DNA of 64,000 nucleotides from Sphingomonas abaci (GTDB lineage Bacteria > Pseudomonadota > Alphaproteobacteria > Sphingomonadales > Sphingomonadaceae), in assembly GCF_014199625.1 (NCBI RefSeq), contig NZ_JACHNY010000004.1, forward strand, positions 124,001 through 188,000, in the 5' to 3' direction. The notes beneath the pieces are model-generated. The model saw only the letters and a list, made by a program, of their open reading frames with translations, ran no database searches and was not told where the DNA came from. Position 1 is the first letter of the stretch. Each line of letters opens with the position of its first letter. Below are positions 25,921-35,145 of the stretch, one piece after another. The position numbers and the translations under genes are program-made.

Positions 25921-28900
25921 CTATTCGGCGGCGAGCAGCGTTTCGGCCGCCTGAAGGTCGACCGAGACCAGCCGGCTGACGCCACGCTCGACCATCGTCA
26001 CGCCGAACAGTCGGTGCATCCGGCTCATCGTCACGGCATTATGGGTGACGATCAGATAGCGGGTGTCGGTGTCCTGGACCATGTGGTCGAGCAGCCCGCA
26101 GAACCGATCGATATTCGCGTCGTCCAACGGCGCGTCGACCTCGTCCAGCACGCAGATCGGCGCCGGATTGGTCAGGAACAGCGCGAAGATCAGCGCGACC
26201 GCGGTCAGCGCCTGTTCGCCGCCCGACAACAGGGTCAGCGATTGCAGCCGCTTGCCGGGCGGTTGCGCCAGGATCTCCAGCCCCGCCTCCAGCGGATCGT
26301 CCGAATCGACCAGCGCCAGATGCGCCGCGCCGCCATCGAACAGCGTCGCGAACAGCCGGCGGAAATGCGCGTCCACCGCCTCGAACGCCGCGCGCAGCCG
26401 CTGCCGCCCCTCGCGATTGAGCGTCGCGATCGAACCGCGAAGGCGCGCCACCGCCTGGCCCAATTCGGCGCGCTCCGCCGCCGCGCTCGCTCCCGCCGCG
26501 TCCAGCTCGGCGAGTTCGCGTTCGGCGACCAGGTTGACCGGGCCGATCCGCTCGCGCTCCTGCACCAACCGCTCGTGCGCCCGGGTCTCGGCCGCCGGAT
26601 CGCCGACCTCCACGCCCGCGAAGCCGAGTCGCTCGGGCAGCACCGGCGCGGGGCATTGGAAGCGCTCGCCCGACAGGCGGCCGATCTCGACCCGGCGCTG
26701 CTCCTGCGCCTCCACCCGCGCCGCCGCCGCCGCCCGCGCCTCTCGCGCCGTGCCGAGCTGGTCGATCGCCTGGCGGTGCGCCGCGTCCGCCGCGTGGAGC
26801 GCGGCTTGCGCGGCCGCTTCGGCGGTGGCGAGCTGGTCTGCGGCCGCGCGGTCGCCGTCATGCGCGGTGGCCAGCGTCGCGATCCGCTGTTCGAGCGCGG
26901 CCGGCCGGTCGGCGAGCGTCGCGGCCTCCGCTGCGATCTCGGCAGCGCGGCGGTCCATCGCGACGATCCGCTTCGCCGCCTCGCCAGCGCGGGTGCGCCA
27001 GTCGCGCGCTTCGCCTTGCGCCGACGCCAGCCGGTCGCGATCGGCCGCCAGCCGCCGGTCGAGCGACTGGCGCGCGGCCTGCGCCTCCATCACCGCCGTG
27101 CGGCGCAGCGTCGCCGATTGCCGCAGCGACTCGACCTCGGCCGCGATGGCCCGTCCATCGGGCAGGGCAGCGACCGCGCGATCAGCCGCCGCCTGTTCCG
27201 CCGCCGCCTCCGCCCGGTCCCCGGCGATGCGCGCGACGCGCTGCTCGCCATCGGCGCGCTGCCCGGCCAGGCGGTCAAGCGCGGCGGCGGCGCTGTCCTC
27301 CGCCCGGCCGGCCTCCCGCATCGCCAGCTCGGCGCCGGCCAATGCGTCGCGGGCGGTGCGCGCCGCCAGTCGCGCCGCCTCGATCGCCGCGTCCACCTGC
27401 GACCGCATGGCCGTCGCCCGGTCGAGCGCCGCCGCCGCCGGCGGCCGCTCGGCGCGCAGGATCGTCAGCCGGTTCAGCCGTTCCAGCCGCTCCGCCGCCG
27501 CCGCGCCCTGCCCGCTGGCGCGGTAGCCGTCCCAGCGGCGCAAGGTCCCGTCACGCGTCACCAGCCGTTGCCCGACCGCGAGCGGCTGTCCCGCATCCTC
27601 GGTCGCCACCAGCACCTGGCGCAGGCGGCGGGCGAGCAGCAGGGGTGCCGCGACATGGTCCGCCAGCGCCTCGGTTCCGGGCGCGGGGTCCGGATCGCCC
27701 GGCTGGACCGGCGTCGGCATCCACATTTCGGGACTGGATTCCAGATCGTCGCCCAGCGCCGCCCCCAGCGCCCGCTCATAGCCGGGAGCCGGCGCCAGCC
27801 GGTCGACCAGCCGCTCCCCGCCGCTGCGCCGGGTCGCCCGCTCCAGCGCGGCCACTTCGCTGTCGAGCGCCGCCAGATCGGCGCGCGCCGTCGCCCGCGC
27901 CGTCTCCGCCGCGTCGCGGTCGGCGATGCCCGCGCGCTCCGCCGCCTCCGCCGCCGCCAGTCTCTCGCGCGCCGTCTCGGCCACCTGCATCGCATCGGCG
28001 CGGCGGGCAGCGGCCGCCTCACGCTGCGCCGCCAGCGGTTCCGGCCGCGACAGCGCCGCGAGCGAAGCCGCCGCCTGCACCGCCTCGCGCTCGACCCGCG
28101 CCAGCCGGATCGCGGCGGCCTCGGCGGCGGCGCGCGCCACCCGCGCCTCGGCCAGCTCGCCCGCCTGCCGGCTCATGCCCTGCGCCAGCGCCACTTCCGC
28201 ATCGCGCGCCGCGCGTTCCGTTTCCTCCACCGCGAGAATGCGACGCGGTGCATCATGGTCGCCAGCCGCGATCGCGGCGGTCAGCGCCTCCCCCTCCGCC
28301 GCCAGCCGGGCGAGCGCCGCCGCCGCGTCGCTGGCCAGCGAACCCTCGCGCGCCCGGTCCTCCGCCAGTCGCGCCGTCGCTGAAGTGAGGTCGGCGATGC
28401 GACGCTCGACCGCCTGCCGCTCGCCGGTCAGCGCCGCCAGCGCGTGCGCCGCCTCCGTCACCCGATCGCGCGCCGCCAGTGCCGCAGCCCGCGCCGTCGC
28501 CAATTCGGCCGCGGCACGGTGCTGGGCGGTCGCGGCCACCTGCTCCGCCGCCGCCGAAGCGTCGACCGCGGCCGTGCAGGCCCGCGCCGCTGCCTTGGCC
28601 GCCTCCGCCTCGGCCGCCGCCGCCCGCCAGCGCGCGAAGATCATCCGCGCCTCCGCCCCGCGGATACGGTCGGAGAGCTGGCGATAGCGCTCGGCCGCCC
28701 GCGCCTGTCGCCGCAGCACGGTGGCGCGGGCCGACTGGTCGGCGAGGAGCGCATCCAGCCGTTCCAGATTGGCCTCGGTCTGGCGCAGCCGCGTCTCCGC
28801 CTCGCGACGACGGACATGCAGGCCGGCGATCCCGGCCGCCTCCTCCAGCATCGCGCGGCGCTCGGCCGGCTTGGCGGCGATCACCGCGCCGATCCGGTTC

Positions 28901-29307
28901 TGGCTGACCAGGGCGGGCGAATGCGCGCCGGTCGCGGCATCGGCAAACAACAAGCCGACATCGCGCGCCCGCACGTCGCGCCCGTCGATCCGATAGGCGG
29001 AACCCGCGCCACGCTCGATCCGCCGCACCACCTCGGTCTCGCGCCCGTCGACCTCCGCCAGGATCGACACCTCGGCAAAGTCGCGCGGTGGCCGGGTCGC
29101 GGTGCCGGCAAAGATCACGTCCTCCATGCCCGCGCCCCGCATCGAGCGGGCGCTGGTCTCGCCCATCGCCCAGCGCAGCGCCTCCAGCAGGTTCGACTTG
29201 CCGCAGCCATTGGGGCCGACCACGCCGGTCAGCCCGTCGCGGATGACCAGATCGGCGGGTTCGACGAAGCTCTTGAAGCCGGCCAGGCGAAGGCGGGTGA
29301 TCCGCAT
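25921..29307 (-). CDS. smc: Chromosome segregation ATPase SMC
   Basis: A 1128-residue SMC protein, the bacterial condensin subunit that with ScpA/ScpB compacts and segregates the chromosome. The N-terminal head has Walker A GPNGCGKSN (31-39) and a Q-loop near 145 (LVSQNRIG). Long Ala/Arg/Glu-rich coiled coils (about 165-480 and 640-960) flank a hinge of about 150 residues. The C-terminal head has the signature LSGGEQ and Walker B VLDEVDAPLDD (about 1060). The gene is very GC-rich, so the opposite strand also stays open for over 800 codons, which is only a shadow. It is flanked by a radical-SAM gene and udgX. Confidence 0.96.
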   Translation of the reverse strand: MRITRLRLAGFKSFVEPADLVIRDGLTGVVGPNGCGKSNLLEALRWAMGETSARSMRGAGMEDVIFAGTATRPPRDFAEVSILAEVDGRETEVVRRIERGAGSAYRIDGRDVRARDVGLLFADAATGAHSPALVSQNRIGAVIAAKPAERRAMLEEAAGIAGLHVRRREAETRLRQTEANLERLDALLADQSARATVLRRQARAAERYRQLSDRIRGAEARMIFARWRAAAAEAEAAKAAARACTAAVDASAAAEQVAATAQHRAAAELATARAAALAARDRVTEAAHALAALTGERQAVERRIADLTSATARLAEDRAREGSLASDAAAALARLAAEGEALTAAIAAGDHDAPRRILAVEETERAARDAEVALAQGMSRQAGELAEARVARAAAEAAAIRLARVEREAVQAAASLAALSRPEPLAAQREAAAARRADAMQVAETARERLAAAEAAERAGIADRDAAETARATARADLAALDSEVAALERATRRSGGERLVDRLAPAPGYERALGAALGDDLESSPEMWMPTPVQPGDPDPAPGTEALADHVAAPLLLARRLRQVLVATEDAGQPLAVGQRLVTRDGTLRRWDGYRASGQGAAAAERLERLNRLTILRAERPPAAAALDRATAMRSQVDAAIEAARLAARTARDALAGAELAMREAGRAEDSAAAALDRLAGQRADGEQRVARIAGDRAEAAAEQAAADRAVAALPDGRAIAAEVESLRQSATLRRTAVMEAQAARQSLDRRLAADRDRLASAQGEARDWRTRAGEAAKRIVAMDRRAAEIAAEAATLADRPAALEQRIATLATAHDGDRAAADQLATAEAAAQAALHAADAAHRQAIDQLGTAREARAAAAARVEAQEQRRVEIGRLSGERFQCPAPVLPERLGFAGVEVGDPAAETRAHERLVQERERIGPVNLVAERELAELDAAGASAAAERAELGQAVARLRGSIATLNREGRQRLRAAFEAVDAHFRRLFATLFDGGAAHLALVDSDDPLEAGLEILAQPPGKRLQSLTLLSGGEQALTAVALIFALFLTNPAPICVLDEVDAPLDDANIDRFCGLLDHMVQDTDTRYLIVTHNAVTMSRMHRLFGVTMVERGVSRLVSVDLQAAETLLAAE

Positions 29308-29422
29308 GGCGACGGTTTATGCCGATCGGCCGCCGGCCGTCGACCGCTTCTTTCGGCGCCGGGCTGCAACCTCATGGCCGTGCGCGCGATTCTGTCCGAG
29401 TCAGCATGAGCAAAGGCCCCGG

Positions 29423-30832
29423 ATGCGCGTTGTCACCCTGCCCGAACCCGACGATTTCGACGCCTGGCGCGCCGCCGCGCGCGACCTGGCCGCCGCCGAG
29501 GTGCCCGCGGACGCGATCGTCTGGCAGGTGGGAGCGCAGCCGACCGACCTGTTCGGCAACGCCGAGCCGACCCCGCCGCCGGCCGGGGCTGCGCCCGCCG
29601 GCTTCTCGGTGCCGCGCGCGTTCCTCGACCTGGGACGCCATGTCGTGATGGCCAGCGACCCCGCCCGCTTCTCGCTGCTCTACACGCTGCTCACCCGGTT
29701 GCGCCGCGAGCCCCGGCTGATCGAGGACCAGGCCGACCCCCTGGTCCGCCGGCTGGAGACGATGGCCAAGGGGGTGCGCCGCGACATCCACAAGATGCGC
29801 GCCTTCCTCCGCTTCCGCGAAGTGGCGGACGATGACGGTACGCCGCGCTTCGTCGCCTGGTTCGAGCCGGAACATCACATCGTCCGCGCCAACGCCGCCT
29901 TCTTCGTCAACCGCTTCGCATCGATGCGCTGGTCGATCCTGACGCCGGAGGTGTCGCTGCACTGGGACGGGCAGTCGCTCAGCGAGGGTCCGCCCGCGAC
30001 CAAGGCCGACGCGCCGGAGGGCGATCCCACCGAGGAGGTGTGGAAGACCTATTACAGCAGCATCTTCAACCCCGCCCGGTTGAAGGTCGGCGCGATGCTG
30101 AAGGAGATGCCGCGCAAATATTGGAAGAACATGCCGGAAACCGCGCTTGTGCCGCAGTTGCTGGCCGGCGCGCAGGCACGGGAGGCGACCATGATCGAGA
30201 CGGCCCCACGCACCGAAGGGCGCGGCGTCACCGGCGACAATCGCCGCCTGGCCTGGGAGGCGTTGCGCGAGGAAGCGGCGGGCTGCACCCGCTGCCCGCT
30301 CTACAAGCCGGCGACTCAGACGGTGTTCGGCGAGGGGCCGGTCGATGCCGCCTTGATGTTCGTCGGCGAGCAGCCCGGCGACCAGGAGGATCTCGCCGGC
30401 CGGCCCTTTGTCGGCCCCGCCGGGCAGATGTTCGACCGCGCGCTGGGCGAGGCGGCGATCGACCGTTCGACGGTCTACGTCACCAATGCGGTCAAGCATT
30501 TCAAGTTCGAGCCGCGCGGCAAGCGCCGCATCCATGCCAAGCCGGGCGCGGGCGAGATCGACGCTTGCCGCTGGTGGGTGGAGCAGGAACAGATGCTGGT
30601 CCGCCCGCGCGTCACCGTCGCCTTAGGCGCGACGGCGGCGCGATCGCTGTTCGGGCGGGTGATGACGATCGGCAAGGAACGCGGACGCGAATTACGGCTG
30701 GCGGATGGCGGATCGGCCTGGATCACCGTCCACCCCAGCTATCTGCTGCGCCTGCCCGACCCGGCCCAGGCGGAAGTCGAATATTCGCGCTTCGTGGAAG
30801 ACTTGAAGCTGGCGGCGGCGGCGTTGGGGTGA
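29423..30832 (+). CDS. udgX: DUF4130 - UdgX uracil-DNA glycosylase fusion
   Basis: A 469-residue fusion. Residues about 1-250 are the radical-SAM-associated DUF4130 domain (MEDGVRR-like core GVRRDIHKMRAFLRFR at about 117-132). Residues about 265-469 are a UdgX-type uracil-DNA glycosylase: GEQPGDQ (about 315-321), GRPFVGPAGQ, and the R-loop KRRIHAKP with His371, the residue that in studied UdgX proteins becomes covalently bonded to the uracil-derived abasic site. Fe-S ligands visible are Cys288, Cys291 and Cys382, with His359 (VKHF) where family-4 UDGs usually have Cys. The start is the ATG at 29423. It is divergent from smc. Confidence 0.9.
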   Translation: MRVVTLPEPDDFDAWRAAARDLAAAEVPADAIVWQVGAQPTDLFGNAEPTPPPAGAAPAGFSVPRAFLDLGRHVVMASDPARFSLLYTLLTRLRREPRLIEDQADPLVRRLETMAKGVRRDIHKMRAFLRFREVADDDGTPRFVAWFEPEHHIVRANAAFFVNRFASMRWSILTPEVSLHWDGQSLSEGPPATKADAPEGDPTEEVWKTYYSSIFNPARLKVGAMLKEMPRKYWKNMPETALVPQLLAGAQAREATMIETAPRTEGRGVTGDNRRLAWEALREEAAGCTRCPLYKPATQTVFGEGPVDAALMFVGEQPGDQEDLAGRPFVGPAGQMFDRALGEAAIDRSTVYVTNAVKHFKFEPRGKRRIHAKPGAGEIDACRWWVEQEQMLVRPRVTVALGATAARSLFGRVMTIGKERGRELRLADGGSAWITVHPSYLLRLPDPAQAEVEYSRFVEDLKLAAAALG

Positions 30833-30975
30833 CGACGGCCGGCCCGCAGGATGATGGCCGTGCTGGGTCCATCCGGACCTTGACGCGGCAGGCCCGTTCG
30901 TGATGATCGTCAACGGCAGGTCCGGCACGGCTTTTCGTGCAACGCCATCGCCGACCCCGATCGGGAGCAGGTAAG

Positions 30976-31533
30976 ATGCGCCAATTCCGGCTTCTTTTGA
31001 TCCCCGCCACGCTGCTTGCGGCAATGCCTGTACAGGCCGGACCCAAGCCCGCGAACATCAGCTGGGCGAAGCCGGCCGTCTCCTTCGACGCCTATCGGCA
31101 GGATACGCTGGAATGCGCCAATCAGACCTATGGTCTGGATGTGAGCATGAAGCCGCACACGGCATCGGCGCTGGCGGCGCTGAACAATGCCCAGCTCACT
31201 GCCGTCGTGACCGGGCTGAACACCGGTTCGCAGGTCGGGACGCAAGATTATCAGGGCGGCGCGGACGGCTATCGCGCGGTGATGAACGTCGTGGCGCCGG
31301 GCCGGACGCTGCTGCGCACCTCCACCTATACCGAGACGTTCCGCCATGCCGCCTATCGCGACGTGGTGGACCAGCTCCAATCCGTGCTCGACTATTGCCT
31401 GATGTCGCGCGGCTATCATCGCTTCACGCTAAGCCGGTCGGAGATGGCGGCGTTGCGCCGCCTGCCCGCCGGGTCGGAGGAACGCGCCCGCTATCTCCAC
31501 ACGCTGGCGGCCGCGCCCTCGCGCCCGTCGTAA
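30976..31533 (+). CDS. Exported protein of unknown function
   Basis: A 185-residue protein with a signal peptide (1-20, ending PVQA). I do not recognise a characterised family. Features seen: an N-terminal DTLECANQTYG segment with one Cys, a central Gly/Thr-rich stretch, and a C-terminal helix pair containing DYCLMSRGYHRFTLS and MAALRRLPAGSEERARYLH. The two Cys could form a disulfide. A CxxxxGYxxF-type end followed by a L-R-L/P-x-G-x-x-x-R-x-x-Y-L pattern recalls small exported sphingomonad proteins. The ATG at 30976 is favoured because GGAGCAGGTAAG precedes it. It converges on the aldo/keto reductase. Confidence 0.72.
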   Translation: MRQFRLLLIPATLLAAMPVQAGPKPANISWAKPAVSFDAYRQDTLECANQTYGLDVSMKPHTASALAALNNAQLTAVVTGLNTGSQVGTQDYQGGADGYRAVMNVVAPGRTLLRTSTYTETFRHAAYRDVVDQLQSVLDYCLMSRGYHRFTLSRSEMAALRRLPAGSEERARYLHTLAAAPSRPS

Positions 31534-31540
31534 CAAACGT

Positions 31541-32338
31541 TCACATCTCGCGGGGGTCCGGCCCCAGCCGGCCGTCGGCCGAGTCCAGCCCGTCGATCGC
31601 GGCGATGTCGTCCTCGCTCAATTGCCAGTCGGCCGCCGCCAGATTGTCGCTCAGATGCTCCGCGCTCGATGCCTTGGGGATCACCGAATACCCCTTCGCC
31701 AGATGCCAGGCGATCACGACTTGCGCCGCCGACCGGCCGTACCGCTCGGCGATGGCGGTGATGCGCGGGTCGGCGAGCAGCGCCTTGCCCTGCCCGATCG
31801 GGCTCCAGCTCTGGGTCACGATGCCATGCGCCTGGTGATAGGCGACGCAATCCCGCTGCTGGAAGGTCGGATGCAGCTCGATCTGGTTCACCACCGGGAT
31901 GACGCCGGTCGCCTGGACGATCGCATCGAGATGCTCGGGCAGGAAGTTGGAGACGCCGATCGACAGCGCCTTGCCGGCCTCGCGCAGGCGCACCATCGCC
32001 TTCCACGCCTCGACATACAGGCCCGCTGCCGGCACCGGCCAGTGCATCAGATAGAGGTCGACCGAGTCGCGGCCGAGCAGCGCCAGGCTCTCGTCCAGCG
32101 CAGCCTCGACATCGTCCTGCCGGTCGTTCCACAATTTGGTGGTGACCCATATGTCGCTGGCCTTCACGCCGTCGCCGACTCCGCGCTCATTGCCATAGAA
32201 GGCGGCGGTGTCGACCAGGCGATAGCCCAGGTCGATGCCCTTGCGGACGATCGCCGCCGCCTGGGGATCGGGAATCTGCCACGTGCCCAGGCCGAGCTGG
32301 GGCATGGTGCGGCCATCGTTCAGGGTCAGATCGGTCAT
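31541..32338 (-). CDS. Aldo/keto reductase
   Basis: A 265-residue NADPH-dependent oxidoreductase with the (alpha/beta)8 fold. The catalytic tetrad is visible: Asp and Tyr in VDTAAFYGNE (about 43-52), Lys in TTKLW (about 67-71) and His in LYLMHWP (about 97-103). Cofactor-binding segments SIGVSNF, NQIELHP, QSWSPIGQG and VIPKASS are in the usual order. It resembles 2,5-diketo-gluconate reductase/AKR5-like enzymes, but the carbonyl substrate is unknown. The start is the ATG at 32338, about 100 bp from the divergent DedA gene. Its stop lies 7 nt from that of the converging gene. Confidence 0.93.
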   Translation of the reverse strand: MTDLTLNDGRTMPQLGLGTWQIPDPQAAAIVRKGIDLGYRLVDTAAFYGNERGVGDGVKASDIWVTTKLWNDRQDDVEAALDESLALLGRDSVDLYLMHWPVPAAGLYVEAWKAMVRLREAGKALSIGVSNFLPEHLDAIVQATGVIPVVNQIELHPTFQQRDCVAYHQAHGIVTQSWSPIGQGKALLADPRITAIAERYGRSAAQVVIAWHLAKGYSVIPKASSAEHLSDNLAAADWQLSEDDIAAIDGLDSADGRLGPDPREM

Positions 32339-32438
32339 GGTCGCGCCAACCCGCGGGCCGGACGGGCGGTTCCCGACCGTCCCCTTCCCGGCTCGATGCC
32401 GATTGACCCCTTGGGCGCGCTCGGCCAAGCGGCGCGTC

Positions 32439-33074
32439 ATGGTCGAAAAGATTTTGGGGACGCTCGCCGCGTTCGTCATCGCGGTGATCTCGGGCGGCGG
32501 CTATCTGGGCATCGCGCTGCTGATGGCGATCGAGAGCGCGTGCATCCCGCTCCCGTCCGAACTCATCATGCCGTTTGCCGGCTACCTGGTGTCGACCGGT
32601 CGGTTCGACCTGTTCCTGGCCGCGACGGCAGGGGCGATCGGGTGCAATCTGGGGTCGATCGTCGCCTATGAGGTCGGCAAGCGCGGCGGCCGGCCGGTCG
32701 CGGAGCGCTGGGGGCGGTACCTGCTGATCGGCGCGGACGAGCTGGACGCGGCCGATCGCTTCTTCCGCCGCTGGGGCCCCGCGGCGGTGCTGATCGGCCG
32801 GTTGCTGCCGGTGATCCGCACCTTCATCGCCTTTCCGGCCGGGGTCGCACGCATGCCGCTGATCCCGTTCCACCTCTATACCTTCATCGGTTCCTGGCCG
32901 TTCTGCCTGGGGCTGGCGTGGGTCGGCATGACGCTGGGCGACAAGTGGAACAGCGACCCGCGCCTGAAGGCGGCGTTCCATCAGGCGGACCTCGCCATCG
33001 GGCTGGTGCTGGTCGCGGCGGTCAGCCTCTATGTCTGGCACCGGGTGCGGGGCATCCGCCGGAACCGCGCCTGA
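32439..33074 (+). CDS. DedA family inner-membrane protein
   Basis: A 211-residue polytopic membrane protein of the DedA/VTT family, whose members are linked to polyprenyl-phosphate and phospholipid flipping. It shows the N-terminal hydrophobic helix and GIALLMAIESACIPLPSELIMPFAG (about 28-52), with the conserved Glu/Pro motif, then FFRRWGPAAVLIGRLLPVIRTFIAFPAG (about 108-135), which carries the family's essential Arg residues. The ATG at 32439 was chosen by homology. The last 53 nt overlap the 3' end of the convergent membrane-protein gene. Confidence 0.9.
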   Translation: MVEKILGTLAAFVIAVISGGGYLGIALLMAIESACIPLPSELIMPFAGYLVSTGRFDLFLAATAGAIGCNLGSIVAYEVGKRGGRPVAERWGRYLLIGADELDAADRFFRRWGPAAVLIGRLLPVIRTFIAFPAGVARMPLIPFHLYTFIGSWPFCLGLAWVGMTLGDKWNSDPRLKAAFHQADLAIGLVLVAAVSLYVWHRVRGIRRNRA

Positions 33075-34482
33075 CCCGCCACGCCAACGCCGCCAGCAGC
33101 GGCAGCGCCACCGCGAGATAGGCATAGAGGCCGCTCCATGGCGACCAGCCCAGCCACTCGCTGGGCCAGGTCTGCAACGCGCCGGGGCGGAAACGCTGCT
33201 CCATCACATAGGTCCAGACCGGCCAGCGATAGTCGGGCGGCGCGAAGATGTCGGCGGCGGCGATCACCAGGTTGACCGCCATCGACAGGGCCAGCAGCGC
33301 GGCGGTCGCGATCCGGCCCCACCGCCCCTGCGCCGCCCAAAAGGGGGCGAGGCCGAGCGCGAGCAGCCCCATCGCCGGCATGGCATGGCGCGGACCGGTG
33401 GAATTGCCGCCGTCCCAATAGAAATAGGCCGCGTTGACCAACAGCACGATCGCCACCACCGCCCCGGCCAGGGCGGCGACCCCGCGTGTCCGCGCATCAT
33501 CCGCCAGTCGCGCCAGGCCCAGTGTCGCCACGAGCAGGATCGGCGAAACCCAGACGAGGCCGCGCCGGTCGCCGACCAGGATTTCCAGCACCACCCCGGG
33601 CCGGGGCCAGGTCAGGCCGAACAGCCCCTGCCGCATCCCCGCGAAACCAGTCACCCCCGCATAGGCGATGCGGAACGGCGTCCCGAAGGCGAGCAGGTTG
33701 TAGAGGAAGAGCGGCACCAGCATCGCCGACCCGCCCAGCGCTGCGAGACCGAGCAGCCGCCAGCGATCGGCTCTGGGCCACGCGCGCGCCGCCGCCCAGA
33801 GCGCGATCGCGCCCCCCGCCAGCACCGCCTGATATTCGATCACCACCGCCCAGCCCAGGGCCATGCCGCCGACCAGGGCCAGGGTCCCGCGCCGCTCGCC
33901 GGCCGCGGTCGCGCGCCACAGGCTCCAGCCCGCGATCACATAGAGCGCCGCCACCGCCGCATGGCCGGTGATCGTGCCTGACCACCCCCAGATCGGCGTT
34001 CCCAGCGCATAGCCCAGCGCCGCGACCAGCCCCGCCGCCGCCTGCCCGGTCAACGCCAGGCCCCAGTCGAACAGCAGCACCGCCGCCAGCGCGGTGAGCA
34101 GCGCCGGTCCCATCACCACCGCGACGCGAATCCGCAGCCGCAGGAATCGGGCGAGGTTTGGATCGTAGAAGGACAGGTTTTGCCTGGCGGCGGTCGTCCC
34201 GCTCCACCGGTCGACCAGTGCGACGGCCGGCAGCGCCATCAGCGTCATGCCCGGCGCCTTGTCGAGATAGGTATGCGGGCCGAACGTCGCCTTGTCGATC
34301 GTCAGCGGCGCATATTCGTCGATCGTCGCGTCGCCCTGCTCGACCAGGCTGAGTGCGGCGAACATCCGCGTGGCATTGTTGGGATTGAGCTCCCAAGAGC
34401 CGAACCACGCGACCGACAGCCAGATCAGCGCGAACAGCAGCGCCCTTGTGCCGCGCGGCGCCGTCGTTTCCCGATCCGCCAT
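33022..34482 (-). CDS. Multi-pass membrane protein, GT-C glycosyltransferase-like
   Basis: A 486-residue protein with about 11-12 predicted transmembrane helices. After the first helix comes ELNPNNATRMFAALSLVEQGDATIDEY (about 31-57) and then YLDKAPGMTLMALPAVALVD, resembling the first periplasmic loop and DKxPG motif of GT39/ArnT-type transferases. That suggests a lipid-linked sugar transferase, but no catalytic Asp/Glu can be assigned with certainty, so the product stays a prediction. The 3' end overlaps the DedA gene by 53 nt in antisense. It is followed upstream by the flagellar flgN end and a hairpin. Confidence 0.65.
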   Translation of the reverse strand: MADRETTAPRGTRALLFALIWLSVAWFGSWELNPNNATRMFAALSLVEQGDATIDEYAPLTIDKATFGPHTYLDKAPGMTLMALPAVALVDRWSGTTAARQNLSFYDPNLARFLRLRIRVAVVMGPALLTALAAVLLFDWGLALTGQAAAGLVAALGYALGTPIWGWSGTITGHAAVAALYVIAGWSLWRATAAGERRGTLALVGGMALGWAVVIEYQAVLAGGAIALWAAARAWPRADRWRLLGLAALGGSAMLVPLFLYNLLAFGTPFRIAYAGVTGFAGMRQGLFGLTWPRPGVVLEILVGDRRGLVWVSPILLVATLGLARLADDARTRGVAALAGAVVAIVLLVNAAYFYWDGGNSTGPRHAMPAMGLLALGLAPFWAAQGRWGRIATAALLALSMAVNLVIAAADIFAPPDYRWPVWTYVMEQRFRPGALQTWPSEWLGWSPWSGLYAYLAVALPLLAALAWRVRRGSGGCPAPGARHRG

Positions 34483-34514
34483 GCCGCATTCCTTCGCCGT
34501 TCACCGGGCGAAGT

Positions 34515-34545
34515 GGCTTTCCCCGTCTCCCGCCGGGGTAAAGCC
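34515..34545. terminator. Hairpin between flgN end and the GT-C-like gene
   Basis: GGCTTTCCCCG (34515-34525) pairs with CGGGG-T-AAAGCC (34534-34545), an 11-bp stem with a single bulge. It may terminate the leftward flgM-flgN transcript. No clear U-tract follows, so confidence is modest. Confidence 0.4.
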
Positions 34546-34556
34546 GCCGCCCCGCT

Positions 34557-34862
34557 TCAGGCGAAGGCGGACATGCGGTGGCCGGTGAAGGCGTCGCCGG
34601 TCAGTCCCTGCAGACGGCGGCGGGTATTGGCCGCCATCAGATTCACATAGATCCGGCACGTCTCGTTCAACCGATGCGCCTCCTCGGCCAGTTCGCGCAA
34701 GTCGGTGCCGGCCGGGCCATGGCCGGCGGCGGCGACCGCGTCGATGCCGGACAGCTTGTCGGCGGTCGCGCGCTCCAGCCCGCGCGCGTCGTTCGCCTTC
34801 AGCGCGGCGATCTCCGAATGGAGCGCCTCGATCACCCGGACGAGCGCGTCACGCCTGGTCAT
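34557..34862 (-). CDS. flgN: FlgN-like flagellar chaperone (predicted)
   Basis: A 101-residue, mostly alpha-helical protein. The position directly after flgM, with a 14-nt overlap, is the usual place for flgN, whose product chaperones the hook-associated proteins FlgK and FlgL to the export apparatus. The sequence is rich in Ala/Glu/Arg helices (VIEALHSEIAALKANDARGLE at about 10-30, then LAEEAHRLNETCRIYVNLMA), consistent with the FlgN helical hairpin. Sequence similarity alone would not prove it, so the call rests on size, predicted structure and synteny. Confidence 0.7.
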   Translation of the reverse strand: MTRRDALVRVIEALHSEIAALKANDARGLERATADKLSGIDAVAAAGHGPAGTDLRELAEEAHRLNETCRIYVNLMAANTRRRLQGLTGDAFTGHRMSAFA

Positions 34863-35145
34863 TGGACTTCCACTCCAGCTTGAGCGCGATCAGCCGATCG
34901 GCGATGGTCGAGGGCGATAGCGGGAACTTGCCGTCCGCGATCGCCTTGCGGATCTGGGCGACGCGGTCGGTATCGACCGGCGGCGCGGCGGCCAGCGACT
35001 TGGCGAGCCGCGTCGACTCGGTGGCGACCGGGGCCGCCATGGGTTCGGACGATGCGCCCGCCGCCGGCTTCGCCACGGGCGCGATGGGGACGGGCGCGGT
35101 GATCCGCGAGACGCCACCTGCCTTCCAACCAATCGAGTCCACCAT
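34849..35145 (-). CDS. flgM: Anti-sigma-28 factor FlgM
   Basis: A 98-residue protein. The conserved C-terminal FlgM domain is visible at about 55-90: VDTDRVAQIRKAIADGKFPL followed by SPSTIADRLIALK, the helices that bind sigma-28. The N-terminal half is Ala/Pro/Ser-rich and disordered, as usual for an exported FlgM. It would hold FliA inactive until the hook is finished. It follows flgA by 70 nt and overlaps flgN by 14 nt. A weak sigma-54-like box in the flgA-flgM gap has spacing one base too short, so flgM is most likely transcribed from the operon promoter. Confidence 0.88.
   Translation of the reverse strand: MVDSIGWKAGGVSRITAPVPIAPVAKPAAGASSEPMAAPVATESTRLAKSLAAAPPVDTDRVAQIRKAIADGKFPLSPSTIADRLIALKLEWKSNDQA

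Noticed and set aside
25885..28383. An 832-codon open frame on the plus strand opposite smc
   Set aside because: It is rich in Arg, Ala and Gly with no domain, and it mirrors the smc coiled-coil codons; it is a GC-rich shadow frame.
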